A stretch of DNA of 64,000 nucleotides from CAIYZT01 sp052387855 (GTDB lineage: Bacteria; Pseudomonadota; Alphaproteobacteria; Rhodobacterales; Rhodobacteraceae). The translations under genes were made by a program, and so were the position numbers. The notes below the pieces were generated by a model. It saw only the letters and a list, made by a program, of their open reading frames with translations, did not search any database and was not told where the DNA came from. The first letter of the stretch is position 1. Each line of letters begins with the position of its first letter. The stretch spans positions 106,309-170,308 of the forward strand of contig JBQTIT010000003.1 of the NCBI GenBank assembly GCA_052387855.1, read 5' to 3'. Below are positions 52,246-61,080 of the stretch, piece after piece.

Positions 52246-55200
52246 AGCCAGCCTGCGCCAGATCAGCGCCGCCGATCCAGGCCGGTCGACCTGGCTTTCG
52301 GCCAATGCCGGTTCGGGCAAGACCTCGGTCCTGATCGACAGGGTGGCGCGGCTGTTGCTGCGCGGGGTCGACCCGGCGCATGTCCTGTGCCTGACCTATA
52401 CCAAGTCCGCCGCATCAGAGATGCAGAACCGCCTGTTCAAGCGTCTGGGGGAATGGGCGATGCTGCCCGACCCCGATCTGCACCGCTCGCTGACCGAACT
52501 GGGGCTTGAGGGGCGCCACTCGGGCGACACCCTCGCCGGGGCGCGGCGCCTTTTCGCCCGCGCCATCGAAACGCCGGGCGGGCTGCGCATCCAGACCATC
52601 CATTCCTTTTGCGCCGGGCTCTTGCGGCGCTTTCCGCTTGAGGCCGGCGTCTCGCCGCAGTTCACCGAGGCGGACGAGCGTTCGGCGCGGCTCTTGCGCC
52701 AGGAGATCGTCGAAGAGATGGCCGCCGGCATCGCGCCCGAGGCGGTGCTGGGCCTGGGGCGGATCCATTCGGGGGCAGAGTTCGACAAGCTGCTGGCCGA
52801 GATCGCGGCGCTGGGCGATGCCAAAGGGCTGACAGAGGGCGCCGCCCTTGCGCTTTTCGGCGTGCCCGAGGGCGAAAGCCTTGCGGCGATCCTTGCCGAT
52901 TGCTTTGCCACCGGCGACGCCGACCTGCTGCGCGCCGTCGCCGAGGCGATGCCACAGGGGACGAAAACCGATGCCAGGCAAGCGCCCCGTGTCGCCGAGG
53001 TGGCGGGGCTGCTGCCGGCGGCCCGGGCGCTGGACCTTCTCGAAGGGCTCGTGCTGTACGGCAGCGGCAAGACCCCCTTTGCCGCCAGGATCGACGACTT
53101 TCCGAACAAGGACCTGCGTCTGGGGCTGCTGGCCCCGCTCATGCCGGCCCTGAACGGCCTGTTGCGCCGCGTCGAGGCCGCCCGCGCCCGCCGCATCGCG
53201 CTGGAGGCGGCGCAGCGCACGGCCACGCTCTATCGCTTCGCCGCCGCCTTTCTGCCGCTTTACGCCGCGCGAAAGGCGGCGCGCGGCTGGCTGGACTTTG
53301 ACGATCTGATCGCGCTGACCACCCGCCTGCTGTCCAGTCCCGGGGTGGCCGCTTGGGTGCTGTACCGGCTTGACGGCGGCATCGAGCATATCCTGGTGGA
53401 CGAGGCGCAAGACACCTCGCCCGCCCAGTGGCGCGTGATCGAGGCGCTGGCGCAGGAATTCACCTCGGGCCAGTCGGCGCATCAGGGCCAGCGCACGCTC
53501 TTTGTCGTCGGCGACAAGAAACAGTCGATCTACTCCTTTCAGGGCGCCAACGTCGCCATCTTTGACCGCAAGCGCGACCGGTTCCGCGCCGCCTTTGACG
53601 CGGCGCGCATGGCCTTCGCGACCACCTCGCTTGACACCTCGTTTCGCTCGTCGCCGGCGATCCTCGATCTGGTGGACGCGCTGTTTCAAGAGCCGGAACT
53701 GGCCGGCGCCATGGGCGATGGGGTGGCCCACCAGGCCTTTCGGGTCGATCTGCCGGGCCGGGTGGAGCTTTGGCCCGCTGTTCCGCCCGAAAAGGACGAC
53801 GACCCCGACGACTGGGAAAACCCGGTCGACCGCGTCTCGCCCCGGCATCACACGGCGATCCTGGCGCGGCAGGTGGCCGGGCGCATCCGGCAGATGCTGG
53901 ACGAGGGCGCGCAGATCGTCTCGCGAGAGGGGCCGCGCCGGGTGCATGCGGGTGATTTCCTGATTCTGGTCCAGCGCCGCTCGGCCCTCTTTGCCGAGCT
54001 GATCCGGGCCTGCAAGGAGGCGCGCCTGCCGATCGCCGGCGCCGACCGGCTCAAGCTTGCCGGCGAGATGGCGGTCAAGGACCTGACCTCGCTTCTGGCC
54101 TTTCTGGCCACGCCCGAGGACGACCTGGCCCTGGCCGAGGCGCTGCGCTCGCCGCTGATCGGTCTTGGCGAGGGCGATCTTTACGATCTCGCCCAGGGCC
54201 GCCCCACCCGTTATCTGTGGGAAGCGCTGCGCGCCCGGGCGGGCCGGTTTGGCGCGGTGCTGGAGGTGCTGACAGACCTGCGCGACCGGGCCGACTTTCT
54301 GCGGCCCTACGATCTGCTCACGCGCATCCTGATCCAGCACGACGGGCGGCGGCGGCTGCTGACCCGGCTCGGGGACGAGGCCGAAGAGGGGATCGACGCC
54401 TTCTTGCAGCAGGCGCTGGACTATGAGACGGCCGAAGTGCCCAGCCTGACCGGTTTTCTGGTCTGGCTGCAAAGCGACGAGATGGAGATCAAGCGCCAGG
54501 TCGACGCGGCCGGCGGCAAGATCCGCATCATGACCGTCCACGGCGCCAAGGGGCTGGAATCAGAGATCGTCATCCTGCCCGACTGCGCCGACCGCGCGAA
54601 CCCGGACCGGGCCAATGTGCTGCCGGACGAAGACGGACTGCCGATGTGGGCGATGCCCGCGCATGCGCGCCCCCCGGCGCTGGAGGCGCGCGCCGCCGCC
54701 CGCCGCGACCATCGGCACGAGGAATCGCTGCGCCTGCTCTATGTGGCCCTGACGCGGGCGCGCAGCGTGCTGATCGTCGCGGCGGCCGGCGAGACAAAGG
54801 CCAGCGTCAAGGACGGCGGCAAGGAGGTGCCCAAGCCGCTGATCGATCTGTGCTGGTATCGTCTGGTCGAGCGGGCGCTTTGCCGGCTCAGTCCGGTCGA
54901 CCAGGGCCCATCGGGCCGCGTCCACCTCTATGGCCAGTTTCCGCCCGCGCTGGGCGCCCCGGCCCCGGCCCCGGTCGCGCCGGCGGGCGATCTGCCGGAC
55001 CTGCCGGACTGGGCAGGCCGCAGCCACCCCGCGCCCGACCACCCCGCGCCGCCGCTGTCGCCCTCGGACCTCGGCGGCGCCAAGGTGCTGCCCGGCGAGC
55101 CCGACGAGGAGGCCGGCAGCGCCGAAGGCGAGGCGGCACGCCGGCGCGGCACCGCGATCCACCGCCTGCTGGAACATCTGCCCGGCGCCGCCCCGGAAGA

Positions 55201-55624
55201 CTGGCCCGCCCTTGCGGCGGCGCTGCTGCCCGAGGACGATCTGCGCGCCGCCGCCTTGGCCGAGGCGGCGCGCGTGGTGCGCGACCCGGCCCTTGCGCCG
55301 CTCTTTGCCCCCGGGGCGCTCAGCGAGGTGCCGATCACCGGCGCGATCGGTGGCCGGCGGGTTCTGGGCACCATCGACCGGCTGATCGTCGGGCCGGACG
55401 AGGTCACGCTGATCGACTTCAAGTCGAACCGCCAGGTCCCTGCCAGTGCCGGCGAGGTGCCCGAGGGCCTGCTGCGCCAGATGGGCGCCTATGTCCATCT
55501 GCTGGCACAGGTCTATCCCGGGCGGCGCCTGCGCGCGGCGATCCTGTGGACCGCCTCTGCCAGCCTGATGCCGCTCGATCCCGAGATCGTGAGGCAGGCA
55601 CTGGACCGCGCCACCATCTCTTGA
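52232..55624 (+). CDS. addA: Double-strand break repair helicase AddA
   Basis: The 1130-residue protein is a UvrD/Rep-type helicase with Walker A ANAGSGKT at residues 24-31, the DEAQDTSPAQW motif, GDKKQSIYSFQGA and the late helicase motifs TVHGAKGLE and LYVALTRAR. The C-terminal RecB-like nuclease has LIDFKSNR (D1062, K1064). ATG 52232 has GAGGAG upstream and lies within addB, so the two subunits are translationally coupled. trxA follows after 57 bases. Confidence 0.95.
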   Translation: MPPHEASLRQISAADPGRSTWLSANAGSGKTSVLIDRVARLLLRGVDPAHVLCLTYTKSAASEMQNRLFKRLGEWAMLPDPDLHRSLTELGLEGRHSGDTLAGARRLFARAIETPGGLRIQTIHSFCAGLLRRFPLEAGVSPQFTEADERSARLLRQEIVEEMAAGIAPEAVLGLGRIHSGAEFDKLLAEIAALGDAKGLTEGAALALFGVPEGESLAAILADCFATGDADLLRAVAEAMPQGTKTDARQAPRVAEVAGLLPAARALDLLEGLVLYGSGKTPFAARIDDFPNKDLRLGLLAPLMPALNGLLRRVEAARARRIALEAAQRTATLYRFAAAFLPLYAARKAARGWLDFDDLIALTTRLLSSPGVAAWVLYRLDGGIEHILVDEAQDTSPAQWRVIEALAQEFTSGQSAHQGQRTLFVVGDKKQSIYSFQGANVAIFDRKRDRFRAAFDAARMAFATTSLDTSFRSSPAILDLVDALFQEPELAGAMGDGVAHQAFRVDLPGRVELWPAVPPEKDDDPDDWENPVDRVSPRHHTAILARQVAGRIRQMLDEGAQIVSREGPRRVHAGDFLILVQRRSALFAELIRACKEARLPIAGADRLKLAGEMAVKDLTSLLAFLATPEDDLALAEALRSPLIGLGEGDLYDLAQGRPTRYLWEALRARAGRFGAVLEVLTDLRDRADFLRPYDLLTRILIQHDGRRRLLTRLGDEAEEGIDAFLQQALDYETAEVPSLTGFLVWLQSDEMEIKRQVDAAGGKIRIMTVHGAKGLESEIVILPDCADRANPDRANVLPDEDGLPMWAMPAHARPPALEARAAARRDHRHEESLRLLYVALTRARSVLIVAAAGETKASVKDGGKEVPKPLIDLCWYRLVERALCRLSPVDQGPSGRVHLYGQFPPALGAPAPAPVAPAGDLPDLPDWAGRSHPAPDHPAPPLSPSDLGGAKVLPGEPDEEAGSAEGEAARRRGTAIHRLLEHLPGAAPEDWPALAAALLPEDDLRAAALAEAARVVRDPALAPLFAPGALSEVPITGAIGGRRVLGTIDRLIVGPDEVTLIDFKSNRQVPASAGEVPEGLLRQMGAYVHLLAQVYPGRRLRAAILWTASASLMPLDPEIVRQALDRATIS

Positions 55625-55681
55625 CGATCCCTGCCGGCGTGCCTAGGTTCATCCCCCAACCCGCCGCTGAGGAGAGACGCC

Positions 55682-56008
55682 ATGGGCGCCAACACCGTCG
55701 CTGTCACGGATGCCACCTTTGATACCGAGGTCCGCAAATCCGCGATCCCCGTGGTCGTCGATTTCTGGGCCGAATGGTGCGGCCCCTGCCGCCAGATCGG
55801 CCCGGCGCTGGAAGAGCTGGCGGCCGAATATGCCGGCAAGGTCAAGATCGTGAAGGTCAACGTCGACGAGAACCCCGACAGCCCCGCCGTTCTGGGCGTG
55901 CGCGGCATTCCGGCGCTGTTTCTGTTCAAGGACGGTCAGGTCGTCTCGAACAAGATCGGCGCGGCGCCCAAGGCCGCGCTGGCCAACTGGATCCAGTCGG
56001 CGATCTGA
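55682..56008 (+). CDS. trxA: Thioredoxin
   Basis: The 108-residue protein has the redox-active WCGPC at residues 32-36, the VKVNVDENP strand and the cis-Pro loop GIPALFLF of classical thioredoxin 1. It is cytosolic, with no signal peptide. It lies behind addA, an order common in this family. The gap to convergent lpxK is filled by a palindromic repeat element (56023-56169), which probably also terminates transcription. Confidence 0.96.
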   Translation: MGANTVAVTDATFDTEVRKSAIPVVVDFWAEWCGPCRQIGPALEELAAEYAGKVKIVKVNVDENPDSPAVLGVRGIPALFLFKDGQVVSNKIGAAPKAALANWIQSAI

Positions 56009-56022
56009 CCCTTCCCCGCGAC

Positions 56023-56169
56023 AGGGGGCGCCGCCCCCTCGGGCTGGCGCCCTCACCCCCGGGATATTTGGGCAGAGAAGAAGGGGGGCTTTCGTCCTGG
56101 TCGTTCACTTTGGCCAAAATATCCTCAGGGGGTGAGCCGCTTGCGGCGAGGGGGCTGAAGGCCCCCTGC
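56023..56169 (+). repeat. Palindromic repeat element, copy 1
   Basis: A 147-base element that matches, in inverted orientation, the one at 61081-61224; about nine of ten positions agree outside a central variable part. It is itself an imperfect inverted repeat: CTCACCCCC near 56052 mirrors GGGGGTGAG near 56128, and the GGATATTTGG and CCAAAATATCC stretches mirror each other. Each end holds a hairpin (GGGGGCGCCGCCCCC at 56024; a GCCCCCT-type hairpin at the right). It fills the gap between convergent trxA and lpxK. Confidence 0.85.
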
Positions 56170-56174
56170 CTTGC

Positions 56175-57149
56175 TCAAAGTCCAAGCTCCGTCAGCGCGC
56201 GGTCGATGTGGGTCCAGTCGGCCAGGTCCAGCCGCACCGGCAGGGTCAGGACCCTGGGGCGAAAGGCCTCCGGCAGGCGGGTTGCATCCTTTTCCGTGGT
56301 CACCAGAAGCGCGTCCTGTTGCAAGGCCTCGGCCTCAAGCCGGCGCAGCAGCGGCTCTGTCAGCGGCTGATGGTCGTCCAGCGCCTCGGCCCTGACAAGG
56401 GACGCGCCAAGCTCTTGCAGCGTGGCAAAGAACTTGGCGGGCCGGCCGATGCCGGCAAAGGCGACGACACGGGCGCCCTTCCAGTCAAAGCCGGTCACCA
56501 GCGGCCGGATCTCGGCCATGCTGGTCGGCAGGCCGAGCGCCGGCATCGCACCGCGCGCGGCGGGCGGACCGATCAGCAGCACCTGATGGGCACGGCGCAG
56601 CCCGTCGCGGGGCCGCTCGCGCAGCGGGCCGGCCGGCAGGCAGCGCCCGTTGCCCCATCCGGTTTCGGCGTCGACCACCAGGATCGACAGATCCTTGACC
56701 AGCGCCGGGTTCTGAAAGCCGTCGTCCATCACGATGACCTCGGCGCCCAGCGTTGCGGCCAGCCGTGCCCCGGCGGCCCGCGCGCGCGACACCACGGTCG
56801 GGGCAAAGCCGGCCAGCAAGAGCGGCTCGTCGCCCACCTCGGCGGCCCCGTGCAGCGCGGGATCGACCTGCACCGGCCCTTTCAGCCGTCCGCCGTGGCC
56901 GCGCGTCAGCACCACCACGCGCCGGCCACGCGCCGTCAGCCGCTCGATCAGCGCGATCGCCGCCGGGGTCTTGCCGGTGCCGCCGACGGTAAGGTTGCCG
57001 ATGCAGATCACCGGCACTGCCGCGCGCGTTCCCGCCCGCCGTGCCCGCCAAGCGGCCAGCGCGCCCGTCAGCCAGCCGAGCGGCGCCAGAAGCCGCGCCG
57101 CCAGGGTCGGCGCCTGGGGGGGGGCGTACCAGAACCGGGGCGCGCGCAT
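56175..57149 (-). CDS. lpxK: Tetraacyldisaccharide 4'-kinase LpxK
   Basis: LpxK phosphorylates the lipid A disaccharide to lipid IVA at the inner membrane. The 324-residue protein has the P-loop-like GNLTVGGTGKTP (about residues 51-62), a hydrophobic N-terminus, TRGHGGRLKGP and VIVMDDGFQNPAL with the catalytic Asp pair. The ATG at 57149 overlaps the waaA stop by one base. It is the last gene of the minus-strand lipid A/Kdo block. Confidence 0.94.
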   Translation of the reverse strand: MRAPRFWYAPPQAPTLAARLLAPLGWLTGALAAWRARRAGTRAAVPVICIGNLTVGGTGKTPAAIALIERLTARGRRVVVLTRGHGGRLKGPVQVDPALHGAAEVGDEPLLLAGFAPTVVSRARAAGARLAATLGAEVIVMDDGFQNPALVKDLSILVVDAETGWGNGRCLPAGPLRERPRDGLRRAHQVLLIGPPAARGAMPALGLPTSMAEIRPLVTGFDWKGARVVAFAGIGRPAKFFATLQELGASLVRAEALDDHQPLTEPLLRRLEAEALQQDALLVTTEKDATRLPEAFRPRVLTLPVRLDLADWTHIDRALTELGL

Positions 57150-58348
57150 CAGCGGTCCCCGTCCATCAGGGCGCGGATTTGCGTCACAAGCGCCTCCGAC
57201 AGTTCGGCCCCTTCCGACACCACGCCCCAGGCGGCGTGGGCCTGGCGCGCCGCCTGGTCCGGTGACAACAGGTCGGTCAGGGCATGGCCCAGATCGGGCG
57301 CCGAGGCCACCATCCGGGCCGCCAGCGCCGCGCCAAGGCGGGCGCAGGTCCGGTCGTGATCGCCGCTGAGCGGGCCATGGATGATCGCCGAGCCGGTGGT
57401 CGCGGGCGCAAGCGGATCGTCGATGCAGCCCGGCCCGGCCAGGCTGCCGCCCAGATAGGTGACCGGCGCCAGGCGATACCACAGGCCCGCCTCGCCCGGC
57501 TGGTCCGCGATGAAAACCTCGATGTCGGGGTCGGGCTCTTGCTCGGCGCCGCGCCGCGCCACCTGCCAGCCTTCGTCCGCCTCCAGCCGGCGCGCCAGGT
57601 CGGCGGCCTGCCCTTGGTCCTGCGGCACCAGGATCAGCAGCAGGCGGTGCGACTGGCCCTGCGCAAGGCGATGGGCGGCGATCACCGCCTCGTGCTCGGC
57701 CGGGGGCACCGACATGGCCAGCCAGACCGGGCGGCCGGCCAGGAGAGCGGCCAGCGCCGCGCGCTCGGCCTCCAGATAGGGCAGGGGCAGGGGCGTGCTT
57801 TCCAGGCGCCCGCCGACGCGCATCCGCTCGGGGTCGAGCCCGGCCTTGCGAAACGCGCGGGCGGCGGCATCGTCAAGCAGGCTGGCCGAGTGGAGCGAGG
57901 CCAGGCAGGCGCGCATCAGCCCCGGATACCAGCGGTCACGCCCGTGCAGCAGGCGCGGGCTGCGCCCCTCGACCAGCAGCACCGGCAGCTTGCGCGCGGC
58001 GGCCTCGTGCATCAGGGCCGGGCGCATTTCGCCCTCGGCCAGAAGGATCAGGTCGGGCGCCCAGTGGTTCAGGAACGCGCCCACCTCAGCGGCGCTGTCG
58101 GCGGGGGGGGCGGGCGACAGCATCGGCGGCGGAGGCCCTTCGCCCGTGCCTGAAAGGGTCAGCAGCACGGTGACCCCATCCTCTTCGGCCAGACGCCGGC
58201 CAAGCTCCGCCAAGCCCGAAACGCTTTCGCCCGAGGGCGCGTGCAGCCAGACCAGCCGGCCCGCCGGCCGTGGCGGCCAATCGGCCGGGGGCCCGGCCGG
58301 CCGGCCGTGAACCATGTTGTAAAGCGTCAGGCCGACCGAAAAAGCCAT
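57149..58348 (-). CDS. waaA: 3-deoxy-D-manno-octulosonic acid (Kdo) transferase
   Basis: WaaA adds Kdo to lipid IVA. The 399-residue GT-B enzyme has the family's WLHAPSGESVSG with the conserved Glu, LLAEGEMRPALMHEA, and the C-terminal YLGGSLAGPGCIDDPLAP donor-binding region. Usual LPS-Kdo transferases have HGVSVGE-type and GGHNPLEP-type versions of these motifs, so this copy is somewhat diverged but intact. It lies between lpxK and the DUF4170 gene. Confidence 0.9.
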   Translation of the reverse strand: MAFSVGLTLYNMVHGRPAGPPADWPPRPAGRLVWLHAPSGESVSGLAELGRRLAEEDGVTVLLTLSGTGEGPPPPMLSPAPPADSAAEVGAFLNHWAPDLILLAEGEMRPALMHEAAARKLPVLLVEGRSPRLLHGRDRWYPGLMRACLASLHSASLLDDAAARAFRKAGLDPERMRVGGRLESTPLPLPYLEAERAALAALLAGRPVWLAMSVPPAEHEAVIAAHRLAQGQSHRLLLILVPQDQGQAADLARRLEADEGWQVARRGAEQEPDPDIEVFIADQPGEAGLWYRLAPVTYLGGSLAGPGCIDDPLAPATTGSAIIHGPLSGDHDRTCARLGAALAARMVASAPDLGHALTDLLSPDQAARQAHAAWGVVSEGAELSEALVTQIRALMDGDR

Positions 58349-58360
58349 CGGCGCGCCGGC

Positions 58361-58597
58361 TCAGCCCTGTCCGTCGCGGCTGTCCGAGGTCCCATCCTCG
58401 CGCAGCCGGTCAAGCGCGGCGATGAAATAGCGCATGTGGGCATTGTCCACTGTACGCTGCGCCTCGGCCTTCCAGGCGCGGTGGGCGGTGTCATAGTCGG
58501 GAAAGATCCCCACGACATGCAGGTTCGACGGGTCCTTGAAGACGGTCTTTTGCGGCGAGACCAGCTCACCCCCAAAGACCAGATGCAGTTTGCTCAT
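58361..58597 (-). CDS. DUF4170 small protein
   Basis: The 78-residue protein matches DUF4170: LHLVFGGELVSPQKTVFKDP, VVGIFPDYDTAHRAWKA and the MRYFIAALDRL end. Function is unknown. In Rhodobacterales such genes sit directly beside waaA, as here (12 bases), which hints at a role in lipid A/Kdo metabolism or its regulation. The N-terminal ATG at 58597 is the only sensible start. Confidence 0.87.
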   Translation of the reverse strand: MSKLHLVFGGELVSPQKTVFKDPSNLHVVGIFPDYDTAHRAWKAEAQRTVDNAHMRYFIAALDRLREDGTSDSRDGQG

Positions 58598-58617
58598 GAC
58601 GTTTTCCGGGTCTGAAG

Positions 58618-59913
58618 TTACAGGACATAGCGCGAGATGTCGGCCGAGCGGGCCAGCGCGCCGACATTGGTTTCGACAAAGCGTTCATCGACCTGCACGG
58701 CCTGGCCCGCGCGGTCCGGGGCGGTAAAGGAAAGATCCTCGAACACGCGCTCCATCACCGTGTAAAGCCGCCGCGCGCCGATGTTTTCCACCGCGCGGTT
58801 GACCTCGGCGGCGATGCGCGCCAGCGCCTTGATGCCGTCCTCGGTAAAGCGGACCGTGACCCCCTCGGTCGCCATCAGGCCGGCATATTGCCGCGTCAGG
58901 GCGTTTTCCGTCTCGGTCAGGATGCGGACGAAATCGCCCTCGGTCAGGGGTTGCAGCTCCACCCGGATCGGCAAGCGGCCCTGCAATTCGGGCAACAGGT
59001 CAGACGGCTTGGCGATGTGAAAGGCCCCCGAGGCGATGAACAGGATATGGTCGGTCTTGACGGGGCCGTATTTGGTCGAAACCACCGTGCCCTCGATCAG
59101 CGGCAAGAGGTCGCGCTGCACGCCTTCGCGGCTGACGTCGGCGCCTCGCGCATCGGCGCGGGCGCAGATCTTGTCGATCTCGTCCAGAAAGACGATGCCG
59201 TTTTCCTGCACCGCCTCCAGCGCGGCGCCCCGGACCGCCTCGTCATCCAACAGCTTGTCGGCCTCTTGTCCGATCAAGAGATCATAGCTGGCCGCGACCG
59301 AGACGCGCTTGCGGCTGGTGCGCCCGCCAAAGGATTTGAACAGGTCCTGCAAGCCCTGCATCTGGCTCTCCATGCCCGGCATGGCGCCGAACATGGCGGG
59401 CGGGGCGCTGTCGTGGATGTCGATCTCGATCATCGTGTCGTCAAGCTCGCCCCGCCGCAGCTTGCCCCGGAAAAGATCGCGCGTCTGCTCGCGCGCGTCC
59501 TTGCCGGCCAGCGCCTCGACCACGCGCTCTTCGGCGGCGGCGCGGGCACGGGCGCGCACCTCTTCGCGCATCCGGGCGCGGGTGTCGGACATCGCGGTGT
59601 CGACCAGATCGCGGATGATGCTGTCGACATCGCGGCCGACATAGCCGACCTCGGTGAACTTGGTCGCCTCGACCTTCAGGAACGGCGCGCGGGCCAGCCT
59701 GGCCAGGCGGCGCGCGATCTCGGTCTTGCCGACGCCGGTCGGACCGATCATCAGGATGTTCTTGGGGTAAACCTCGTCGCGCAGCTCTGGCCCGAGGTTC
59801 TTGCGCCGCCAGCGGCTGCGCAGCGCCACGGCGACGGCACGCTTGGCCTCGCGCTGGCCGATGATGAAGCGGTCAAGCTCCGAGACGATCTCGCGCGGGG
59901 TCAGGTCGGTCAT
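58618..59913 (-). CDS. hslU: ATP-dependent protease ATPase subunit HslU
   Basis: HslU unfolds proteins for the HslV peptidase. The 431-residue AAA+ protein has TPREIVSELDRFIIGQ at the start, Walker A GPTGVGKT (57-64), KFTEVGYVGRDV (pore-loop GYVG), Walker B VFLDEIDKI and a C-terminus ending in SRYVL, which inserts into HslV. ATG 59913 is preferred to GTG 59919 because GAGGAG is five bases upstream. It is separated from hslV by an acetyltransferase gene. Confidence 0.96.
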   Translation of the reverse strand: MTDLTPREIVSELDRFIIGQREAKRAVAVALRSRWRRKNLGPELRDEVYPKNILMIGPTGVGKTEIARRLARLARAPFLKVEATKFTEVGYVGRDVDSIIRDLVDTAMSDTRARMREEVRARARAAAEERVVEALAGKDAREQTRDLFRGKLRRGELDDTMIEIDIHDSAPPAMFGAMPGMESQMQGLQDLFKSFGGRTSRKRVSVAASYDLLIGQEADKLLDDEAVRGAALEAVQENGIVFLDEIDKICARADARGADVSREGVQRDLLPLIEGTVVSTKYGPVKTDHILFIASGAFHIAKPSDLLPELQGRLPIRVELQPLTEGDFVRILTETENALTRQYAGLMATEGVTVRFTEDGIKALARIAAEVNRAVENIGARRLYTVMERVFEDLSFTAPDRAGQAVQVDERFVETNVGALARSADISRYVL

Positions 59914-59915
59914 GG

Positions 59916-60446
59916 TCACTCCTCGCCATGGTGGCGCATCAAGAGGCAGTCGCCGGTCCTGCCCCGAAAGGCTTCGATCTCGCGAAAGCCGGCCTTTTCA
60001 TAGGCCCGCACCGCGCGCAGGTTGGCCGGATCGGGGTCGATGACGATCTCGCGCGCGCCCTCGGCCCGCAGGCTGGCGACAAAGGCCGCCAGCACCGCCG
60101 AGCCGACGCCGCGCGACAGCATCCCGGGATCGGCAAGGGAAAGATCGACGCCCAGGGCCTCATCCGGCAACCAGGCCAGCCAGGGCGCCTCGGTCAGCCA
60201 GGGCTCGATCCGGTTCGAGGCGATGCGCCAGACCTGGATATAGCCCAGCGGCACGCCCCGGGCCGAAAAGACAAAGGGGCGGGTATCGTCGCGCCCTTCG
60301 ATCATGTCGCGGATATAGCCAAGCTCCTGCGCCGGATCGCCCCACCATTCGCGCCAGTGCGGGCGGTCCAGCCAACCGGCCAGCATCGGCAGATCGCCGG
60401 CGGTGACGGGATCGAATCGCAGCCCGGCAAGCGTCTCAGCCGGCAA
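59916..60446 (-). CDS. GNAT acetyltransferase between hslV and hslU
   Basis: The 176-residue GNAT protein resembles aminoglycoside 6'-acetyltransferase/IucB-like members: HWREWWGDPAQELGYIRDMI, the LGYIQVWRI strand, and GVDLSLADPGMLSRGVGSAVL with the acetyl-CoA loop, then NLRAVRAYEKAGF. It starts with TTG 60446, supported by GGAG seven bases upstream, and overlaps the hslV end by 11 bases; the stop is close to the hslU start. So hslV-GNAT-hslU are one transcript. The substrate is unknown. Confidence 0.85.
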   Translation of the reverse strand: MPAETLAGLRFDPVTAGDLPMLAGWLDRPHWREWWGDPAQELGYIRDMIEGRDDTRPFVFSARGVPLGYIQVWRIASNRIEPWLTEAPWLAWLPDEALGVDLSLADPGMLSRGVGSAVLAAFVASLRAEGAREIVIDPDPANLRAVRAYEKAGFREIEAFRGRTGDCLLMRHHGEE

Positions 60447-60996
60447 CGATCTTCTCCACCGTCAGGGTGCCGTTGGTAAAGACGCAGATCTCGGCCGCGA
60501 TGGCCATGGCGCGGCGGGCGATGGCCTCGGCGTCCAGATCGGTCTCCATCAGGCCGCGCGCGGCGGCCAGTGCGAAATTGCCGCCCGACCCGATGGCGGC
60601 CACGTCATGCTCGGGCTCCAGCACGTCGCCGGCGCCGGTCAGCACGAACAGCAGCCGCCCGTCGGTGACGATCAGCATCGCCTCAAGGTTGCGCAGGTAC
60701 TTGTCCATCCGCCAATCCTTGGTCAGATCGACGCAGGCGCGGGCAAGCTGGCCCGGCGCGGCCTCCAGCTTTTTCTCCAGCCGTTCGAGCAGGGTAAAGG
60801 CATCGGCGGTCGACCCGGCAAAGCCGCAGACCACATCGCCGCCCCCGGGCGAGAGGCGGCGCACCTTGCGCGCCGAGCCCTTGATCACCGTGTTGCCCAG
60901 CGAGACCTGCCCGTCGCCGGCCACAACCACCTGCCCGCCCCGGCGGACGGCCAGGATCGTCGTGCCGTGCCATCCGGGAAACCTGTCTTCGGCCAT
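60436..60996 (-). CDS. hslV: ATP-dependent protease subunit HslV
   Basis: HslV is the proteasome-like peptidase of the HslUV complex. The 186-residue precursor has a short propeptide and the catalytic Thr at about residue 12 (GWHGTTILAVRR), the VAGDGQVSLGNTV and GFAGSTADAFTLLER segments, and AAIGSGGNFALAAAR. AGGAG precedes the ATG at 60996. A heat-shock-type promoter is visible upstream (61021-61049). Confidence 0.96.
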   Translation of the reverse strand: MAEDRFPGWHGTTILAVRRGGQVVVAGDGQVSLGNTVIKGSARKVRRLSPGGGDVVCGFAGSTADAFTLLERLEKKLEAAPGQLARACVDLTKDWRMDKYLRNLEAMLIVTDGRLLFVLTGAGDVLEPEHDVAAIGSGGNFALAAARGLMETDLDAEAIARRAMAIAAEICVFTNGTLTVEKIVAG

Positions 60997-61020
60997 CGCT
61001 TTCTCCTGCGCTCGCTCCCT

Positions 61021-61049
61021 ATATGAGGCCGCTTGCCGGGGCAGACAAG
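61021..61049 (-). promoter_or_regulatory. RpoH (sigma-32)-like promoter of hslV
   Basis: On the minus strand CTTGTC (61049-61044) and CCTCATAT (61028-61021) are 15 bases apart, close to the RpoH pattern CTTGAA-N11..16-CCCCAT. The start point would be near 61014, about 18 bases before the hslV ATG. A sigma-70 reading (TTGTCT, TATAGG) is also possible but has a long spacer. Confidence 0.45.
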
Positions 61050-61080
61050 CCTTTCGCCGCAGTCCCGGGCCCGGCCGCGC

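Noticed and set aside
49045..52320. A 1091-codon minus-strand frame opposite addB
   Set aside because: addB on the plus strand has clear motifs; the minus frame has none.
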